Positions 26,624-36,542 are shown, counted from the first letter of the stretch. The stretch is DNA of 61,939 bases from Pseudomonadota bacterium (GCA_947454465.1 CANGJP010000007.1:1-61939), one strand, 5' to 3'. Notes: generated from the sequence alone by a model not told the origin. Made by a program: numbers and translations.

Positions 26624-27736
26624 TTAAATTTTGGCTAATTTTTTTAGCGCCGCCACGCAGCGAGATGCTGTATTCCCATCCCAATGTTCTGGTCGCTTGC
26701 CAGTGACCCACTTTCCATTCAGCACTTCATCTATGTTTTTAGCAAGGGAATCAGGCGTTACTAAACGATTGGATCCTTCCGTCAGTGTAATAGGACGTTC
26801 TGTGTTTTCACGCAATGTTAGGCATGGAATACCTAAATAGGTGCTTTCTTCTTGTACTCCGCCAGAGTCAGTGACCACGGCTTTCGCGCTACTGACCAAA
26901 TTCATAAATTGAATGTAGCCCAGCGGTTCGGTCAGTTGAATGGCGTTCGCTTGTTCTAGTTGATTGAGTAGTCCAAATTCTTGCAGTCGCTTACGCGTGC
27001 GTGGATGCACAGCAAAGACCAGGGGTAGCTTTGCAGAAATATGAATCAACTGATCGACCAGTGTTTTAAGTACAGCAGGATCGTCCACATTGGAGGGTCG
27101 ATGCAGGGTGACGATGCCATATTTGCCTGCTTCAAGTCCTATGTTGACGCGTGTCTGATCTGCCTCAATCTGGGGTCGAACCATCACGTATGAATCAATC
27201 ATAATGTTGCCGACGCGCTCGATGCGATGGGCGGATACGCCTTCAGCCAATAAATTTTCATCGGCATCTGGTGACGGGGTCCATAACACATCCGAGATTG
27301 CATCCGTGACTAGGCGATTGATTTCTTCTGGCATGTGTCGATCGCGACTGCGTAAGCCAGCTTCCAAATGAATGACGGGGATCCATAATTTAGTCCCTAC
27401 CATCGCACAGGCGGCTGTTGAATTGACATCACCCACCACGATGATCCAATCCGGTTTTTGAGTCATGCATACTTTTTCGTAAGCGATCATCACGCCGCCT
27501 GTTTGTTCGGCGTGTGTGCCGCTGCCAACACCCAGATGAATATGCGGCTGAGGCATATTCAGATCGCGGAAAAACGCATCCGACATATTGGGGTCGTAAT
27601 GTTGTCCCGTATGTACCAATTTGGGTTCGCACCACGATTCACGAGAAAGCGCGTGATAAAGCGGCGCAATTTTCATGAAGTTGGGCCGCGCAGCAGCAAT
27701 CAGATGAATGACAAGCGGTGGGGTAGAAGTGGTCAT
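26624..27736 (-). CDS. wecB: UDP-N-acetylglucosamine 2-epimerase (non-hydrolysing)
   Basis: A 370-residue protein of normal family length. Recognisable segments are HLIAAARPNFMKIAPLYHAL, VHTGQHYDPNMSDAFF, VVGDVNSTAACA, HLEAGLRSRDRHMPEEINR and TDSGGVQEESTYLGIPCLTL. It interconverts UDP-GlcNAc and UDP-ManNAc, the precursor of N-acetylmannosamine and ManNAcA units. It is separated from rne by a terminator and lies next to the flippase, so it probably serves this exopolysaccharide locus, although a role in another surface polymer cannot be excluded. Confidence 0.96.
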   Translation of the reverse strand: MTTSTPPLVIHLIAAARPNFMKIAPLYHALSRESWCEPKLVHTGQHYDPNMSDAFFRDLNMPQPHIHLGVGSGTHAEQTGGVMIAYEKVCMTQKPDWIIVVGDVNSTAACAMVGTKLWIPVIHLEAGLRSRDRHMPEEINRLVTDAISDVLWTPSPDADENLLAEGVSAHRIERVGNIMIDSYVMVRPQIEADQTRVNIGLEAGKYGIVTLHRPSNVDDPAVLKTLVDQLIHISAKLPLVFAVHPRTRKRLQEFGLLNQLEQANAIQLTEPLGYIQFMNLVSSAKAVVTDSGGVQEESTYLGIPCLTLRENTERPITLTEGSNRLVTPDSLAKNIDEVLNGKWVTGKRPEHWDGNTASRCVAALKKLAKI

Positions 27737-27895
27737 GGTCTGGATTATAGATGGGGTACTGAAGAATATTTCCGACGTGGGTCACAAACAACCTAATGGC
27801 TGTCATTTGACGTGCTTATCAGGTTGGTAGGCTGATTGGGTGGGGCATTGGTTTGGGCTTTTCCATGAGGAGCGGGAACTGTTTGCCCAAAATAA

Positions 27896-27924
27896 AGAGC
27901 GTGTAGGGGTTAGCTACACGCTCT
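27896..27924 (-). terminator. Rho-independent terminator of rne
   Basis: An 11-base-pair perfect stem (27896-27906 with 27914-27924) closes a 7-base loop. On the minus strand it is followed by a T-rich run (TTTATTTT). It lies 50 bases past the rne stop codon and separates rne from wecB. Confidence 0.88.
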
Positions 27925-27973
27925 GAATGCGTTGTCGTTTGAGCTTGATCCTTGCCCATCGTGTGCGTTTCGT

Positions 27974-30283
27974 TTATTCGTTAGTCGTGCTTACGGCTGG
28001 GGCTGGCTCATGGCTGCTGCTAGCAGGTGCATGGCTTTCACGTGATTCGTGTTGGTGAGCGCCCCCATCGTGAGCAGCATGCATGTGACCACTTCCGCCG
28101 GTGTCACTCCCACCAAGCGTCGGTTGAACGCTGCCATCTACACTGCCCTGTGTGTCACCACCTTGGAAAGGACGTCCTTCCCCGCCTCGGCCTCTGCCGC
28201 CGCGACGGCGGCGATTACGACGGCCGCGGTTTGGTCCACGGTCGTTGTGTGGGTGAGTATCTACAGGAAATGTATCTGACTGGCCTTCACTTTGTTGAGC
28301 GGAGGGTTGCTGAGTGATGCCTTCTGTGGCCGGGGAGATGGAACGTTGTGCATCGCGTTCACGTTGCCGCTTTGCGTGTTGCTCACGTTGTTGATCTTCG
28401 CGTTGTTGGCGCTGCTCGGGAGTCATCTCACGGCGGGCGTCACGCTTCGGATCACGGGAATCGCTGCGACCTTCATGGCGTGCATCACGGCGTGGACCAC
28501 GTCGATCATATCGTCCACGTGACCGATCGCCTCTATCGTGCCGTTGTTGGGTACTTGAAGCAGGCTTTGCCGGAGTGGCTTCGGTGTCGCCACTGCCAAA
28601 CAGTGTCCGCCACAGTGCAACAAAAATACCTGCTTTTTCTTGTTCTGTAGCTTTGGCTGTATGTGGTGTGGGTGCTGGTGGTATGGGTGCAATCGTCGTC
28701 ACGGCCGGTTGTGCAGCGACAGGTTTATGCTCGGTACGATTGGCGAGGGCATCGACATCCACTGTGGGTTGCTGTGCCATTTTGTAGCTCGTGCCGGTAT
28801 ATTCAGGTTGTAAGACCTCATCTTCACGTACGCGGCGGATTTCATAGGCCGGTGTTTCCATGTACTTGTTTGGAATCAATATGACTTCCGTTTTGGTCTT
28901 GCTTTCAAACTCTTGCAACGCGGCGCGTTTTTCATTGATCAGGTAAGTGGCCACATCGACCGGCAGTTGAGCGATGACTTTAGCTGTACGATCTTTGCGA
29001 GCTTCTTCGCCAATCAATCGCAGCAACGTCAGTGCCAGTGATTCGACGCTACGAATCTTGCCTTGCCCGTGGCAACGTGGGCAGTTGTGATGGGTGGCTT
29101 CGGCAATGGAGGGGCGTAGGCGTTGACGTGACAGTTCGAGCAAGCCAAAGCGTGATATACGACCAATTTGAATACGAGCACGATCCTGTTTGACAGCATC
29201 ACGCAAGCGATCTTCAACCGCGCGCTGATTTTTGGTTGATTCCATGTCAATGAAGTCGATGACAATCAAACCGCCAATATCACGCAGACGCAGTTGCCGA
29301 GCAATTTCGTCTGCGGCTTCGAGATTGGTATTGGTGGCTGTTGATTCGATATCGCTACCGCGTGTGGCACGTGCCGAGTTGATATCAATGGCAACCAAGG
29401 CTTCCGTCTGATCAATAACGATCGAACCGCCCGAAGGTAGGGTGAGTGCATGGGCGTGTGCGGACTCAATCTGGTTTTCGATCTGATAACGGGTGAACAG
29501 CGGCACCTCATCTTCGTACAGCTTGAGTTTACGCAGGCTGTTGGGCATGAAGCGTTGCATGTAATCCTGGCCTTCAGCAAAGACGCTCGGGCTGTCGACC
29601 AAAACTTCGCCTACGTCGTCACCAAGGTAATCGCGTAAGGCACGTATAACCGGTTTAGATTCCTGATAGATCAAGAAAGGGGCGGAGCGGGTGGCGGCTT
29701 CCTGTATGGCTTGCCATACAGCCTGCATGTTGCTGACATCCCACTGTAGTTCTTCGGCGGAGCGTCCTACCCCAGCGGTGCGCACAATGGCACCCATGCC
29801 TTCTGGTAGTTGCACACTGTCGAGGGCCTCGCGCAATTGGTCACGGTCTTCCCCTTCAATGCGACGCGATACGCCGCCAGCTCGTGCATTGTTGGGCATC
29901 AGTACCAAGAAACGGCCGGCCAGACTGATGAAAGTGGTTAGGGCCGCGCCCTTATTGCCACGTTCTTCTTTTTCCACCTGTACGATAATTTCCTGACCTT
30001 CGCTGACCAGATCACGGATATTGCGGCTGCTGGCGTTGCTCCCTTCTTTGAAATACTCCTTGGAGATTTCTTTCAAGGGCAGGAAGCCATGCCGTTCTGA
30101 ACCGTAATCCACAAAGCAGGCTTCTAGGCTGGCCTCTACGCGGGTGATTCGGCCCTTGTAGATATTTGCTTTCTTTTGCTCGCGTGAGGCAAGTTCGATG
30201 GCGAGATCATAAATTCGTTGTCCATCAACTAGAGCAACGCGCAACTCTTCATCTTGAGTTGCATTTACTAACATTCTTTTCAT
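27974..30283 (-). CDS. rne: Ribonuclease E
   Basis: A 769-residue protein. Residues 1-~125 hold the RNase H-like/S1 part ([40 protein letters not shown]). The DNase I-like catalytic domain has Asp300 ([13 protein letters not shown]) and Asp343 ([10 protein letters not shown]), matching the two catalytic Asp of E. coli, and the zinc-link is Cys401/Cys404 in [10 protein letters not shown]. The tail (~530-769) is short for the family (E. coli has 1061 residues), rich in Arg, Gln and Pro, and ends in two basic RNA-binding-like blocks ([12 protein letters not shown] and [16 protein letters not shown]). The enzyme starts mRNA decay and processes rRNA and tRNA precursors. The gene is divergent from rluC, as in E. 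coli. Confidence 0.98.
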   Translation of the reverse strand: MKRMLVNATQDEELRVALVDGQRIYDLAIELASREQKKANIYKGRITRVEASLEACFVDYGSERHGFLPLKEISKEYFKEGSNASSRNIRDLVSEGQEIIVQVEKEERGNKGAALTTFISLAGRFLVLMPNNARAGGVSRRIEGEDRDQLREALDSVQLPEGMGAIVRTAGVGRSAEELQWDVSNMQAVWQAIQEAATRSAPFLIYQESKPVIRALRDYLGDDVGEVLVDSPSVFAEGQDYMQRFMPNSLRKLKLYEDEVPLFTRYQIENQIESAHAHALTLPSGGSIVIDQTEALVAIDINSARATRGSDIESTATNTNLEAADEIARQLRLRDIGGLIVIDFIDMESTKNQRAVEDRLRDAVKQDRARIQIGRISRFGLLELSRQRLRPSIAEATHHNCPRCHGQGKIRSVESLALTLLRLIGEEARKDRTAKVIAQLPVDVATYLINEKRAALQEFESKTKTEVILIPNKYMETPAYEIRRVREDEVLQPEYTGTSYKMAQQPTVDVDALANRTEHKPVAAQPAVTTIAPIPPAPTPHTAKATEQEKAGIFVALWRTLFGSGDTEATPAKPASSTQQRHDRGDRSRGRYDRRGPRRDARHEGRSDSRDPKRDARREMTPEQRQQREDQQREQHAKRQRERDAQRSISPATEGITQQPSAQQSEGQSDTFPVDTHPHNDRGPNRGRRNRRRRGGRGRGGEGRPFQGGDTQGSVDGSVQPTLGGSDTGGSGHMHAAHDGGAHQHESRESHAPASSSHEPAPAVSTTNE

Positions 30284-30536
30284 ATGGCCCCTACTTTTTG
30301 GTAGCTGGGAGGCCGTGGAAGGCGCGAGACGGGCGCAGGGGCGGTAGGACGGGGCGGCTGTTTGGATTGGTGGTCATTCACCCATTCGAGGGGGTTTAAT
30401 TCTCAATCAAACTAGCGTTTCCAATTGCTGGCATGCCAGCTGCGAGGGGACGACTTGGGCTTATTTGGCCAACGAGCTTTCCGATCGCTTCAAAAATCCT
30501 GCCGAATCTTGCGGCCCGCCCGGTACGCTGGTTTCA

Positions 30537-30571
30537 CTGACCCAACGCCCGAGTTGCGGGTTTGGCGTCAG
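30537..30571 (-). promoter_or_regulatory. Large hairpin in the presumed rne 5' leader
   Basis: On the minus strand the 35 bases fold into a stem in which 13 of 15 positions pair (CTGAC/GTCAG, CCAA/TTGG, CCCG/CGGG, with two single mismatches) around a CAACT loop. It lies about 255 bases upstream of the rne start. It may correspond to the autoregulatory rne leader element known from enterobacteria; I could not compare it to that family model. Confidence 0.5.
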
Positions 30572-30591
30572 TGTTCCAATCGGCCGAGCGA

Positions 30592-30629
30592 TGGTTCTGA
30601 TTGGCTAATAGCCTGTTAAGACAGAACCA
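30592..30629 (-). promoter_or_regulatory. Second hairpin in the presumed rne 5' leader
   Basis: The arms TGGTTCTG (30592-30599) and CAGAACCA (30622-30629) pair perfectly over 8 bases, and the loop contains a smaller GGCT/AGCC hairpin. It stands 20 bases from the larger hairpin, so the pair forms a compact structured block upstream of rne. There is no T-run, so a terminator is unlikely. Confidence 0.4.
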
Positions 30630-30886
30630 ACTAAGATGCGGCTCCCGTTGCTCCACCATGACCGCGATAATGAGGGTTCAGGCTGGGGCGGCCGGTGACC
30701 GCGTATAATTGTTCTTTTCAACGCTTGTTGGCGCTGGCCAGCAAGTCACCGAAGAACGAAACGGCTGTGACTATAACATGCATTTTTGTGGAATCAATGG
30801 CTTACGTGTCCTAAGTCGCAACTTTGTTTAATTTAATTTATCGCGGGACGCGGTGTCCCGTTCCATGCCCTTATGCGGCAGGTGTC

Positions 30887-31906
30887 ATGAATAATTCTTC
30901 CGATTTCCCTACTCAAGCAACGCTCCCCCAGCTTACGTTGGGCAAAGGAGTGAGCTATGCCGAAGCCGCCGAGGGTGATGCGGGTCAGCGACTCGATAAT
31001 TATTTGCTGCGAATTTTAAAAAATGTACCCAAAAGTCATGTTTATCGGGTGATCAGAAAAGGGGAGGTGCGGATTAATGGTAAGCGCGCTAAACCAGAAA
31101 CCCGTCTAGCAGTAGGGGATCAGGTACGCATCCCGCCGATTCACATTGAACAGGTACCGGCTCGTGTTGCTCCATCGCATTCCCTGCAGCAGTTCATCAC
31201 TGGGGCCATCCTCCATGAGGACAAAGACTTGCTTATTGTGAACAAGCCTCCGGGAGTCGCCGTACATGGCGGTAGCGGGCTTGCGTTTGGCGTCATCGAA
31301 GCCCTGCGGGCGGCCCGTCCCGAACTGACTGAGTTAGAACTGGTTCATCGCTTGGATCGCGATACCAGTGGGGTGTTGTTAATCGCCAAACGTCGCGCCG
31401 CGCTTCGAGAGTTGCATGCGGCCTTCCGTGAACGGGAGATGACCAAGCGGTATTTGGCGCTGGTGGTCGGGCGCTGGGAATTGGGTAAGAAACGCATTGA
31501 TCTGCCGCTGCTGACCAATCAGAAGCAGGGCGGTGAGCGCATGGTTCGGGTGCATCCAGAGGGGATGTCGGCGCTCAGTACATTCGTGCCACAACAGCAG
31601 TTTGGTAAATTGGCCACCCTGATGGCCATCGAGATTGGCACCGGCCGTACCCATCAGATCCGAGTTCACGCTGCTTACGCTGGTCATCCAGTCGCGGGCG
31701 ACGAGAAATACGGCAACAAAGCAGGCAATGATCAATTGCGTGAATATGGGCTAAAACGCATGTTTCTACATGCGCATACTCTCGAATTTGCCCGCCCTGG
31801 TACCGGTGAGCCGTTCAGTATCACGGCCCCCCTCAGTGATGAGCTGAATACTGTGCTGGCTACCTTAAAGGATGCAACTACCAAAAAGCCCCGACCGTTT
31901 GCCTAA
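30887..31906 (+). CDS. rluC: 23S rRNA pseudouridine synthase RluC
   Basis: A 339-residue protein from the ATG at 30887. An in-frame start at 30824 would add 21 residues that do not resemble the family. Residues ~25-85 are an S4 RNA-binding domain (QRLDNYLLRILKNVPKSHVY; KGEVRINGKRAKP). The RsuA/RluA catalytic domain has HRLDRDTSGVLLIAK with the catalytic Asp, and the late GRTHQIRVHAAYAGHPVAGD segment. It makes pseudouridines in domain V/II helices of 23S rRNA (positions 955, 2504 and 2580 in E. coli). Divergence from rne is a conserved arrangement. It converges with maf, 9 bases apart. Confidence 0.95.
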   Translation: MNNSSDFPTQATLPQLTLGKGVSYAEAAEGDAGQRLDNYLLRILKNVPKSHVYRVIRKGEVRINGKRAKPETRLAVGDQVRIPPIHIEQVPARVAPSHSLQQFITGAILHEDKDLLIVNKPPGVAVHGGSGLAFGVIEALRAARPELTELELVHRLDRDTSGVLLIAKRRAALRELHAAFREREMTKRYLALVVGRWELGKKRIDLPLLTNQKQGGERMVRVHPEGMSALSTFVPQQQFGKLATLMAIEIGTGRTHQIRVHAAYAGHPVAGDEKYGNKAGNDQLREYGLKRMFLHAHTLEFARPGTGEPFSITAPLSDELNTVLATLKDATTKKPRPFA

Positions 31907-31915
31907 GTTTTTTTG

Positions 31916-32524
31916 CTAGGGGATGCTCAGGCCAGCCCGGCGTAGCGCCCCCGACAGCCAAATCAGAGGCAGGCCGGTCAGCGCAGTGGGGTCTTGGGAG
32001 TCGATCCGTTCGAACAGGCTGATGCCCAAGGCTTCAGCTTTAAATGCACCGGCGCAGTCTAGCGGAGTGTCGGCAGCAAGGTAGCGGCTGATTTCTTCGT
32101 CGCTCAGGGTTCTGAAACGAACGATTGTTGTGTCGATATGCGCTTCGTGTTTCTGGTGGTGAGGGTCGATAACGTGGACGGCAGTGTGAAAAGTCACCTG
32201 ACTGCCACTGGCCGCCTTGAGTTGGGCAAAAGCGGCCTCCATCGTGCCTGGTTTGCCCAATATATGAGGGCCTCGGGCTGCCGCCTGATCGGAGCCAATG
32301 ATAATGCTATCCGGGTAGCGGGTTGACGCCGCTTCTGCTTTTTGTTTCGCCAGTCGGTAAACCAAGCTGGTCACGTCTTCACTTGGTAGGGCATCTTCAT
32401 TGATACCTGGCGAGTGCACGCTAAAGGGCAGGCGCAGCCGATCAAGGAGCTGCCGGCGGTAAATGGAGGTGGAAGCCAGTACAAGGTGATCTGGGCTGAT
32501 TGGCGTTTTGCGATAGTTATTCAC
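31916..32524 (-). CDS. yceF: Maf-family nucleotide pyrophosphatase (YceF type)
   Basis: A 202-residue Maf protein. Family markers are LVLASTSIYRRQLLDRL at the N-terminus, the IIGSDQAA motif, TTIVRFRTLSDEEI and DCAGAFKAEALGISLFERI. YceF-type enzymes hydrolyse 7-methyl-GTP to the monophosphate and so clear modified nucleotides. Its place between rluC and yceD-rpmF is the same neighbourhood as in E. coli and supports YceF over the housekeeping Maf (YhdE) paralogue. It is divergent from yceD, with a 95-base gap that holds both promoters. Confidence 0.93.
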   Translation of the reverse strand: MNNYRKTPISPDHLVLASTSIYRRQLLDRLRLPFSVHSPGINEDALPSEDVTSLVYRLAKQKAEAASTRYPDSIIIGSDQAAARGPHILGKPGTMEAAFAQLKAASGSQVTFHTAVHVIDPHHQKHEAHIDTTIVRFRTLSDEEISRYLAADTPLDCAGAFKAEALGISLFERIDSQDPTALTGLPLIWLSGALRRAGLSIP

Positions 32525-32619
32525 TGGGTTGAATCCATAAAGTATCCCTCAGAAAAAACAAGGGTTTAAGACCTGGAAATTTTGACACCGCACAGGCTCG
32601 CACCTATGATACGCGCCCC

Positions 32620-33189
32620 ATGTCGCGACCCCCAGCCGAATCGACCGCTCCCACTCCCTCTACGGTGGTGGATGCTGAGGTTCTGGCACACGGTAGGCTG
32701 ACTTGGGAAGGGGAGTTTAATGATACCCGCTTTGCCCGTCTGAAAGACGTGGCGCTGTCGGATTCGCCCCAGGTTGCAGTCAAGCTGGCCTTTGCCATCC
32801 TTGATCATCGGCCGGTGGTTGAAGGTACGTTAAATACGGAGGTTGAACTGGTGTGTCAGCGCTGTATGGCAGCGATGCGTCATCCGGTTTCTGAGCAGTT
32901 TGCGTTGATGTTAATCGGAAGCGAGGACGACTTGGATCAGGTGCCTGAGTCGTACGAGCCTTGGTTGTCGAATGTCCAACGGTTAAATATCGTTGATTTG
33001 ATTGAAGAGCAATTGTTGTTGGCACTGCCGTTGATCGCCAAACATGTTGATCAACAGGATTGTGTGCAGATTGCACCTGGTTTGCTGTTGGATACGCCAG
33101 AGAATTCTGTGGTGGCTCCTCAGGAGACAAACCAAGTTGGGTCGGTGCAGCGACCGTTTGGTAATTTGCGCGAATTGTTACGTAAATGA
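32620..33189 (+). CDS. yceD: YceD/DUF177 family protein linked to 50S ribosome assembly
   Basis: A 189-residue DUF177 protein. The core motif is ELVCQRCMAAMRHPVSEQFA, a Cys pair conserved in the family, followed by SYEPWLSNVQRLNIVDLIEEQLLLALPL. The family accompanies rpmF almost everywhere in bacteria, and plant and bacterial members have been tied to 23S rRNA metabolism. rpmF follows after 55 bases. The N-terminal Pro/Ser/Thr-rich stretch (SRPPAESTAPTPSTV) is poorly conserved, so the exact start is a little uncertain. Confidence 0.9.
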   Translation: MSRPPAESTAPTPSTVVDAEVLAHGRLTWEGEFNDTRFARLKDVALSDSPQVAVKLAFAILDHRPVVEGTLNTEVELVCQRCMAAMRHPVSEQFALMLIGSEDDLDQVPESYEPWLSNVQRLNIVDLIEEQLLLALPLIAKHVDQQDCVQIAPGLLLDTPENSVVAPQETNQVGSVQRPFGNLRELLRK

Positions 33190-33244
33190 ATCAGCTGCCG
33201 AGTGCAGCGTTGTGTGATGTTTAGAATTTTGTAGAGAGTAGATC

Positions 33245-33436
33245 ATGCCTGTTCAAAAAAGTCGTAGAACTCCTTCCACCCGCGGTATGCGTCGTTCGCA
33301 CGATGGTTTGACTGCGCCCACCCTGTCTGTTGATAAGACATCGGGTGAGACGCACACTCGTCATCGCATTACGCCCGATGGTTTTTATCGGGGTAAGAAG
33401 GTCATCGAGACACGCGAAGACAAGCAGGCTGAATAA
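33245..33436 (+). CDS. rpmF: 50S ribosomal protein L32
   Basis: A 63-residue basic protein: [20 protein letters not shown], then [20 protein letters not shown] and GFYRGKKVI. This is the gammaproteobacterial L32 form without the zinc-ribbon Cys. It is a component of the large ribosomal subunit. It lies between yceD and plsX in the classic yceD-rpmF-plsX-fabH order, which links ribosome and fatty-acid synthesis genes. Confidence 0.98.
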   Translation: MPVQKSRRTPSTRGMRRSHDGLTAPTLSVDKTSGETHTRHRITPDGFYRGKKVIETREDKQAE

Positions 33437-33514
33437 GTCACCAGACGCAATGATTGATCTCATTGCGTTTGCGTACTTGCCGCAACTCAGATCGTAGATT
33501 TCACTCCTTTGAGT

Positions 33515-34534
33515 ATGCAGCCAATCCAGCGGCTTAGCATCGCAGTTGATGCCATGGGTGGTGATCATGGGCCACCCGTTACTGTGCCTGCTGTACTTAA
33601 AATCCTTTCCGAACAGCAGGATGTACAGATAGTACTGGTTGGTCAAGAAGCTGTTCTCACGCCCCTGATCGAGAAATATCAGGCCAAGCTAGCGGGTCGT
33701 TTGCGTATTCATCATGCCTCTGAGGTGGTGGGCATGGATGAGCGTCCACAGGACGCCATGCGTAAGAAAAAAGATTCATCCATGCGTATCGCATTGAACT
33801 TGCTTCAAGTTGGTGAGGTTCAGGCCTGTGTCAGTGCTGGTAATACCGGTGCCTTGATGGCTACAGCACGTTTTGTTTTGAAAACCATTGCTGGAATTGA
33901 TCGACCAGCCATTTTATCTCGTATTCCTGCCCATCATGGCCATACGCACATGTTGGATCTGGGTGCCAATGCGGATTGTACCCCAGAACAGTTATTGCAG
34001 TTTGCCGTCATGGGTAGTGTGGTAGCGACGGATTTACAGTCGATGACGCGCCCTCGCGTCGGCTTGCTCAATATTGGTTCGGAAGATATCAAGGGCAATG
34101 ATCTGGTGCAGGAAGCAGCGAAGTTGTTGCAGAGCAGTACACTGAATTATATCGGCTTCGTTGAGGGCAATGATATCTTCAGTGGTGAAGTGGATGTGGT
34201 TGTGACGGATGGCTTTACCGGTAATGTCGCCCTTAAAACCATGGAAGGTGCGGCACGTATGATTGGTGCTACGTTGAAGCGTGAATATACCCGCAACGTA
34301 TTGCGAAGGTTCAGTGCATTAGTTTCAATGCCGGTATTGAAAGCAATTAAAAAACGATTTGATCCGGGTCAGCACAATGGCGCAAGCATGGTAGGGTTGA
34401 ATGGTGTAGTTATTAAAAGTCATGGCAGTGCCGATGCCGATTCCTTTGCTAATGCCATTCGCGTTGCGATCGTTGAGGCGCGAAAGGGCGTGCCTTCTCA
34501 GGTTAGTCAGTTATTGCAGGAACAAGTTAAATGA
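33515..34534 (+). CDS. plsX: Phosphate acyltransferase PlsX
   Basis: A 339-residue protein from the ATG at 33515; a TTG two codons earlier (33509) is also possible and neither has a strong ribosome site. Family segments are [20 protein letters not shown], the [20 protein letters not shown] region, [18 protein letters not shown] and the late [20 protein letters not shown]. PlsX converts acyl-ACP to acyl-phosphate for phosphatidic acid synthesis at the membrane. Its stop overlaps the fabH start (ATGA). Confidence 0.97.
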   Translation: MQPIQRLSIAVDAMGGDHGPPVTVPAVLKILSEQQDVQIVLVGQEAVLTPLIEKYQAKLAGRLRIHHASEVVGMDERPQDAMRKKKDSSMRIALNLLQVGEVQACVSAGNTGALMATARFVLKTIAGIDRPAILSRIPAHHGHTHMLDLGANADCTPEQLLQFAVMGSVVATDLQSMTRPRVGLLNIGSEDIKGNDLVQEAAKLLQSSTLNYIGFVEGNDIFSGEVDVVVTDGFTGNVALKTMEGAARMIGATLKREYTRNVLRRFSALVSMPVLKAIKKRFDPGQHNGASMVGLNGVVIKSHGSADADSFANAIRVAIVEARKGVPSQVSQLLQEQVK

Positions 34535-35508
34535 CCACGTATTCAAAAATAGTCGGTACCGGTTCCTATCTGCCTGAGAAAGTGCTGACCAATGCTGATC
34601 TAGAGAAAATGGTCGATACGACGGATGAATGGATTCGCACGCGCACGGGAATCGAGCGCCGACATGTGGTGGCTGAAAATGAAACCACGTGTGACATGGC
34701 CGAACACGCTGCACGTCGTGCGATGGAGGCTGCCGGTGTTACCGCGGCGGACGTGGATCTGATCGTGATTGGTACCACTACGCCTGATCAGCAATTTCCT
34801 AATACCGGTTGTTTGCTACAGCAGCGCCTTGGTATTTTTGGGCCTCCTGCTATTCAACTTGAAGCCGCGTGTTCAAGTTTCATTTATGCATTAAGTGTTG
34901 CTGATAAATTTGTGCGACTCGGTGATGCCAAGTGTGCATTGGTAGTAGGCGCAGAGTGTCTCACGCGTCTGGTGGATTGGAATGATCGCAACACCTGTGT
35001 CTTGTTTGGTGACGGTGCGGGTGCTGTGATTCTTAAAGCCTCCAGCGAGCCGGGTATTCTTTCTACGCATTTACACGCCAGTGGTGATTATGCGGATTTA
35101 CTCTATTACCCAACGGGGCCTGCCAAGCGTTATAACCCCAATGTGCCGGAATCCAGTCAGTGTGTGATTCAAATGAAGGGCAAAGAAGTCTTCAAGGTAG
35201 CTGTGAATAAGCTCGGTGAAGTGGTAGATGAAACGTTGGCGGCCAATCATTTAGATCAGAGTGCTATTGACTGGTTGGTACCGCATCAAGCCAATATGCG
35301 TATCATTCAGGGTATAGCAAAAAAGCTCGATCTCCCCATGGAGCGAGTCATTGTAACCATACAAGATCAGGGTAATACCTCCGCAGCCTCGGTACCGTTG
35401 GCCTTGGATACCGGTATTCGTGATGGGCGTATCAAGCCTGGATCGTTGGTGTTGCTCGAAGCCTTTGGCGGTGGCTTCACTTGGGGTTCTGCGTTGGTTC
35501 GAATCTAA
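34531..35508 (+). CDS. fabH: 3-oxoacyl-[acyl-carrier-protein] synthase III
   Basis: A 325-residue thiolase-fold enzyme. The catalytic residues are the Cys in [14 protein letters not shown], the His in [12 protein letters not shown] and the Asn in [15 protein letters not shown]. It condenses acetyl-CoA with malonyl-ACP to start fatty acid synthesis. It is translationally coupled to plsX. In E. coli fabD, fabG and acpP follow; here they are absent and an L,D-transpeptidase gene follows instead, so the fab cluster is interrupted. Confidence 0.98.
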   Translation: MTTYSKIVGTGSYLPEKVLTNADLEKMVDTTDEWIRTRTGIERRHVVAENETTCDMAEHAARRAMEAAGVTAADVDLIVIGTTTPDQQFPNTGCLLQQRLGIFGPPAIQLEAACSSFIYALSVADKFVRLGDAKCALVVGAECLTRLVDWNDRNTCVLFGDGAGAVILKASSEPGILSTHLHASGDYADLLYYPTGPAKRYNPNVPESSQCVIQMKGKEVFKVAVNKLGEVVDETLAANHLDQSAIDWLVPHQANMRIIQGIAKKLDLPMERVIVTIQDQGNTSAASVPLALDTGIRDGRIKPGSLVLLEAFGGGFTWGSALVRI

Positions 35509-35554
35509 TCATTAAAACATAGCCAAATGTCAGAGGCTGGCGCAACATAGGGCC

Positions 35555-36508
35555 ATGTGGTTACGCGCGCTGCTCCTGTTGTTGAGCTTTTATTCGTGTC
35601 ACGTTAGTGCTGTGACCTACCCCGTGCCGACTCAGGGAAATTCAGTGATTGGCGAGGTACAGTACATCACGGCAGGTGATGAAGATACGCTACTGTCTTT
35701 AGGGCGTCAGTACCGTGTTGGCTACAATGAAATGGTGGCGGCAAATCCTACAGTGGATATTTGGCTGCCCGGAGCAGGTACTCGAATTGTCATTCCAAGC
35801 CGTTATATTTTGCCTGATGTGCCGCATGTCGGCATCGTGGTGAATGTAGCAGAACAACGTATTTATTATTTCCCTTCAGTTCAGTCGGGCGATGTGCCTG
35901 TCGTTAAGACTTTCCCAGTGAGTATTGGGAAAATGGATTGGAAAACGCCGTTAGGATTGACGCGCATTATAGACAAACGAATCCATCCTACTTGGTATCC
36001 GCCGCTCTCGGTGCGTAACGAACACGCTGCACGAGGCGAAATTTTGCCTGCTGTTGTTCCGCCGGGGCCGAATAATCCGCTGGGTGAGTTTGCGATGCGA
36101 TTAGGAATTGCTGGAGGTGCCTATCTCATTCACGGCACGAATAAACCTACTGCCATCGGTATGGACGTAACACATGGTTGTATTCGAATGTTTCCCGAAG
36201 ATATTGAGGCTTTCTTCAAAGAGGTGCCGATCAATACTCCTGTGATGATTATTGATCAGCCCTACAAGATGGGTTGGTCTGGTAATGAGTTGTATATCGA
36301 GACTCATTCAGTTCAAGTAAAAGGGCAGGCCAGCGTCGCGCCAAACATGACTGAATTGACTCGACTGTTTGTTTCGGTCACAAAACAGCATCCGGTAAGG
36401 CTTGATTGGCAGGGCGCTGAGCAGGCATTCATGAGCGCTTCTGGCTTACCGATCCAAGTGAAAGTGTTTGATGAGCATGAGCGTCATTCCATTAAAATCA
36501 ATCATTGA
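35555..36508 (+). CDS. L,D-transpeptidase (ErfK/YbiS/YcfS type) with LysM-like domain
   Basis: A 317-residue exported protein. A signal peptide (MWLRALLLLLSFYSCHVSA) is followed by a LysM-like segment (~35-82, GEVQYITAGDEDTLLSLGRQ) and the YkuD catalytic domain (~92-240). The active-site motif is HGTNKPTAIGMDVTHGCIRM with Cys209, His193 and His207. This subtype cross-links murein lipoprotein to peptidoglycan in E. coli. The gene facing it across a shared terminator encodes an OprI-like lipoprotein with a C-terminal Lys, its likely substrate. A C-terminal region of ~80 residues after the catalytic domain is of unknown role. Confidence 0.93.
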   Translation: MWLRALLLLLSFYSCHVSAVTYPVPTQGNSVIGEVQYITAGDEDTLLSLGRQYRVGYNEMVAANPTVDIWLPGAGTRIVIPSRYILPDVPHVGIVVNVAEQRIYYFPSVQSGDVPVVKTFPVSIGKMDWKTPLGLTRIIDKRIHPTWYPPLSVRNEHAARGEILPAVVPPGPNNPLGEFAMRLGIAGGAYLIHGTNKPTAIGMDVTHGCIRMFPEDIEAFFKEVPINTPVMIIDQPYKMGWSGNELYIETHSVQVKGQASVAPNMTELTRLFVSVTKQHPVRLDWQGAEQAFMSASGLPIQVKVFDEHERHSIKINH

Positions 36509-36520
36509 CTGATAATAAAA

Positions 36521-36542
36521 AAGCCGCAGTAAAGTGCGGCTT
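36521..36542. terminator. Bidirectional terminator between the L,D-transpeptidase and lipoprotein genes
   Basis: The arms AAGCCGCA (36521-36528) and TGCGGCTT (36535-36542) form an 8-base stem with a 6-base loop, preceded by a run of A and followed by a run of T. It can therefore stop transcription from both converging genes. Confidence 0.9.

Larger units (their letters stand above)
30284..30886. other. Divergent non-coding region between rne and rluC, holding the rne leader
   Basis: About 600 bases have no credible gene on either strand. The rne side contains a 14-base perfect palindrome (30427-30440) and two strong hairpins (30537-30571 and 30592-30629). A TATAAT sequence at about 30704 on the + strand could be the -10 element of rluC, but no good -35 sits at the right distance. 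A long structured leader in front of rne is known in E. coli, where it allows RNase E to control its own mRNA. Confidence 0.6.

Noticed and set aside
27974-30283. Many long open frames on the opposite strand and in other frames of rne
   Set aside because: They are shadows of the Arg/Gln-rich coding sequence; none has a family motif or a ribosome site.
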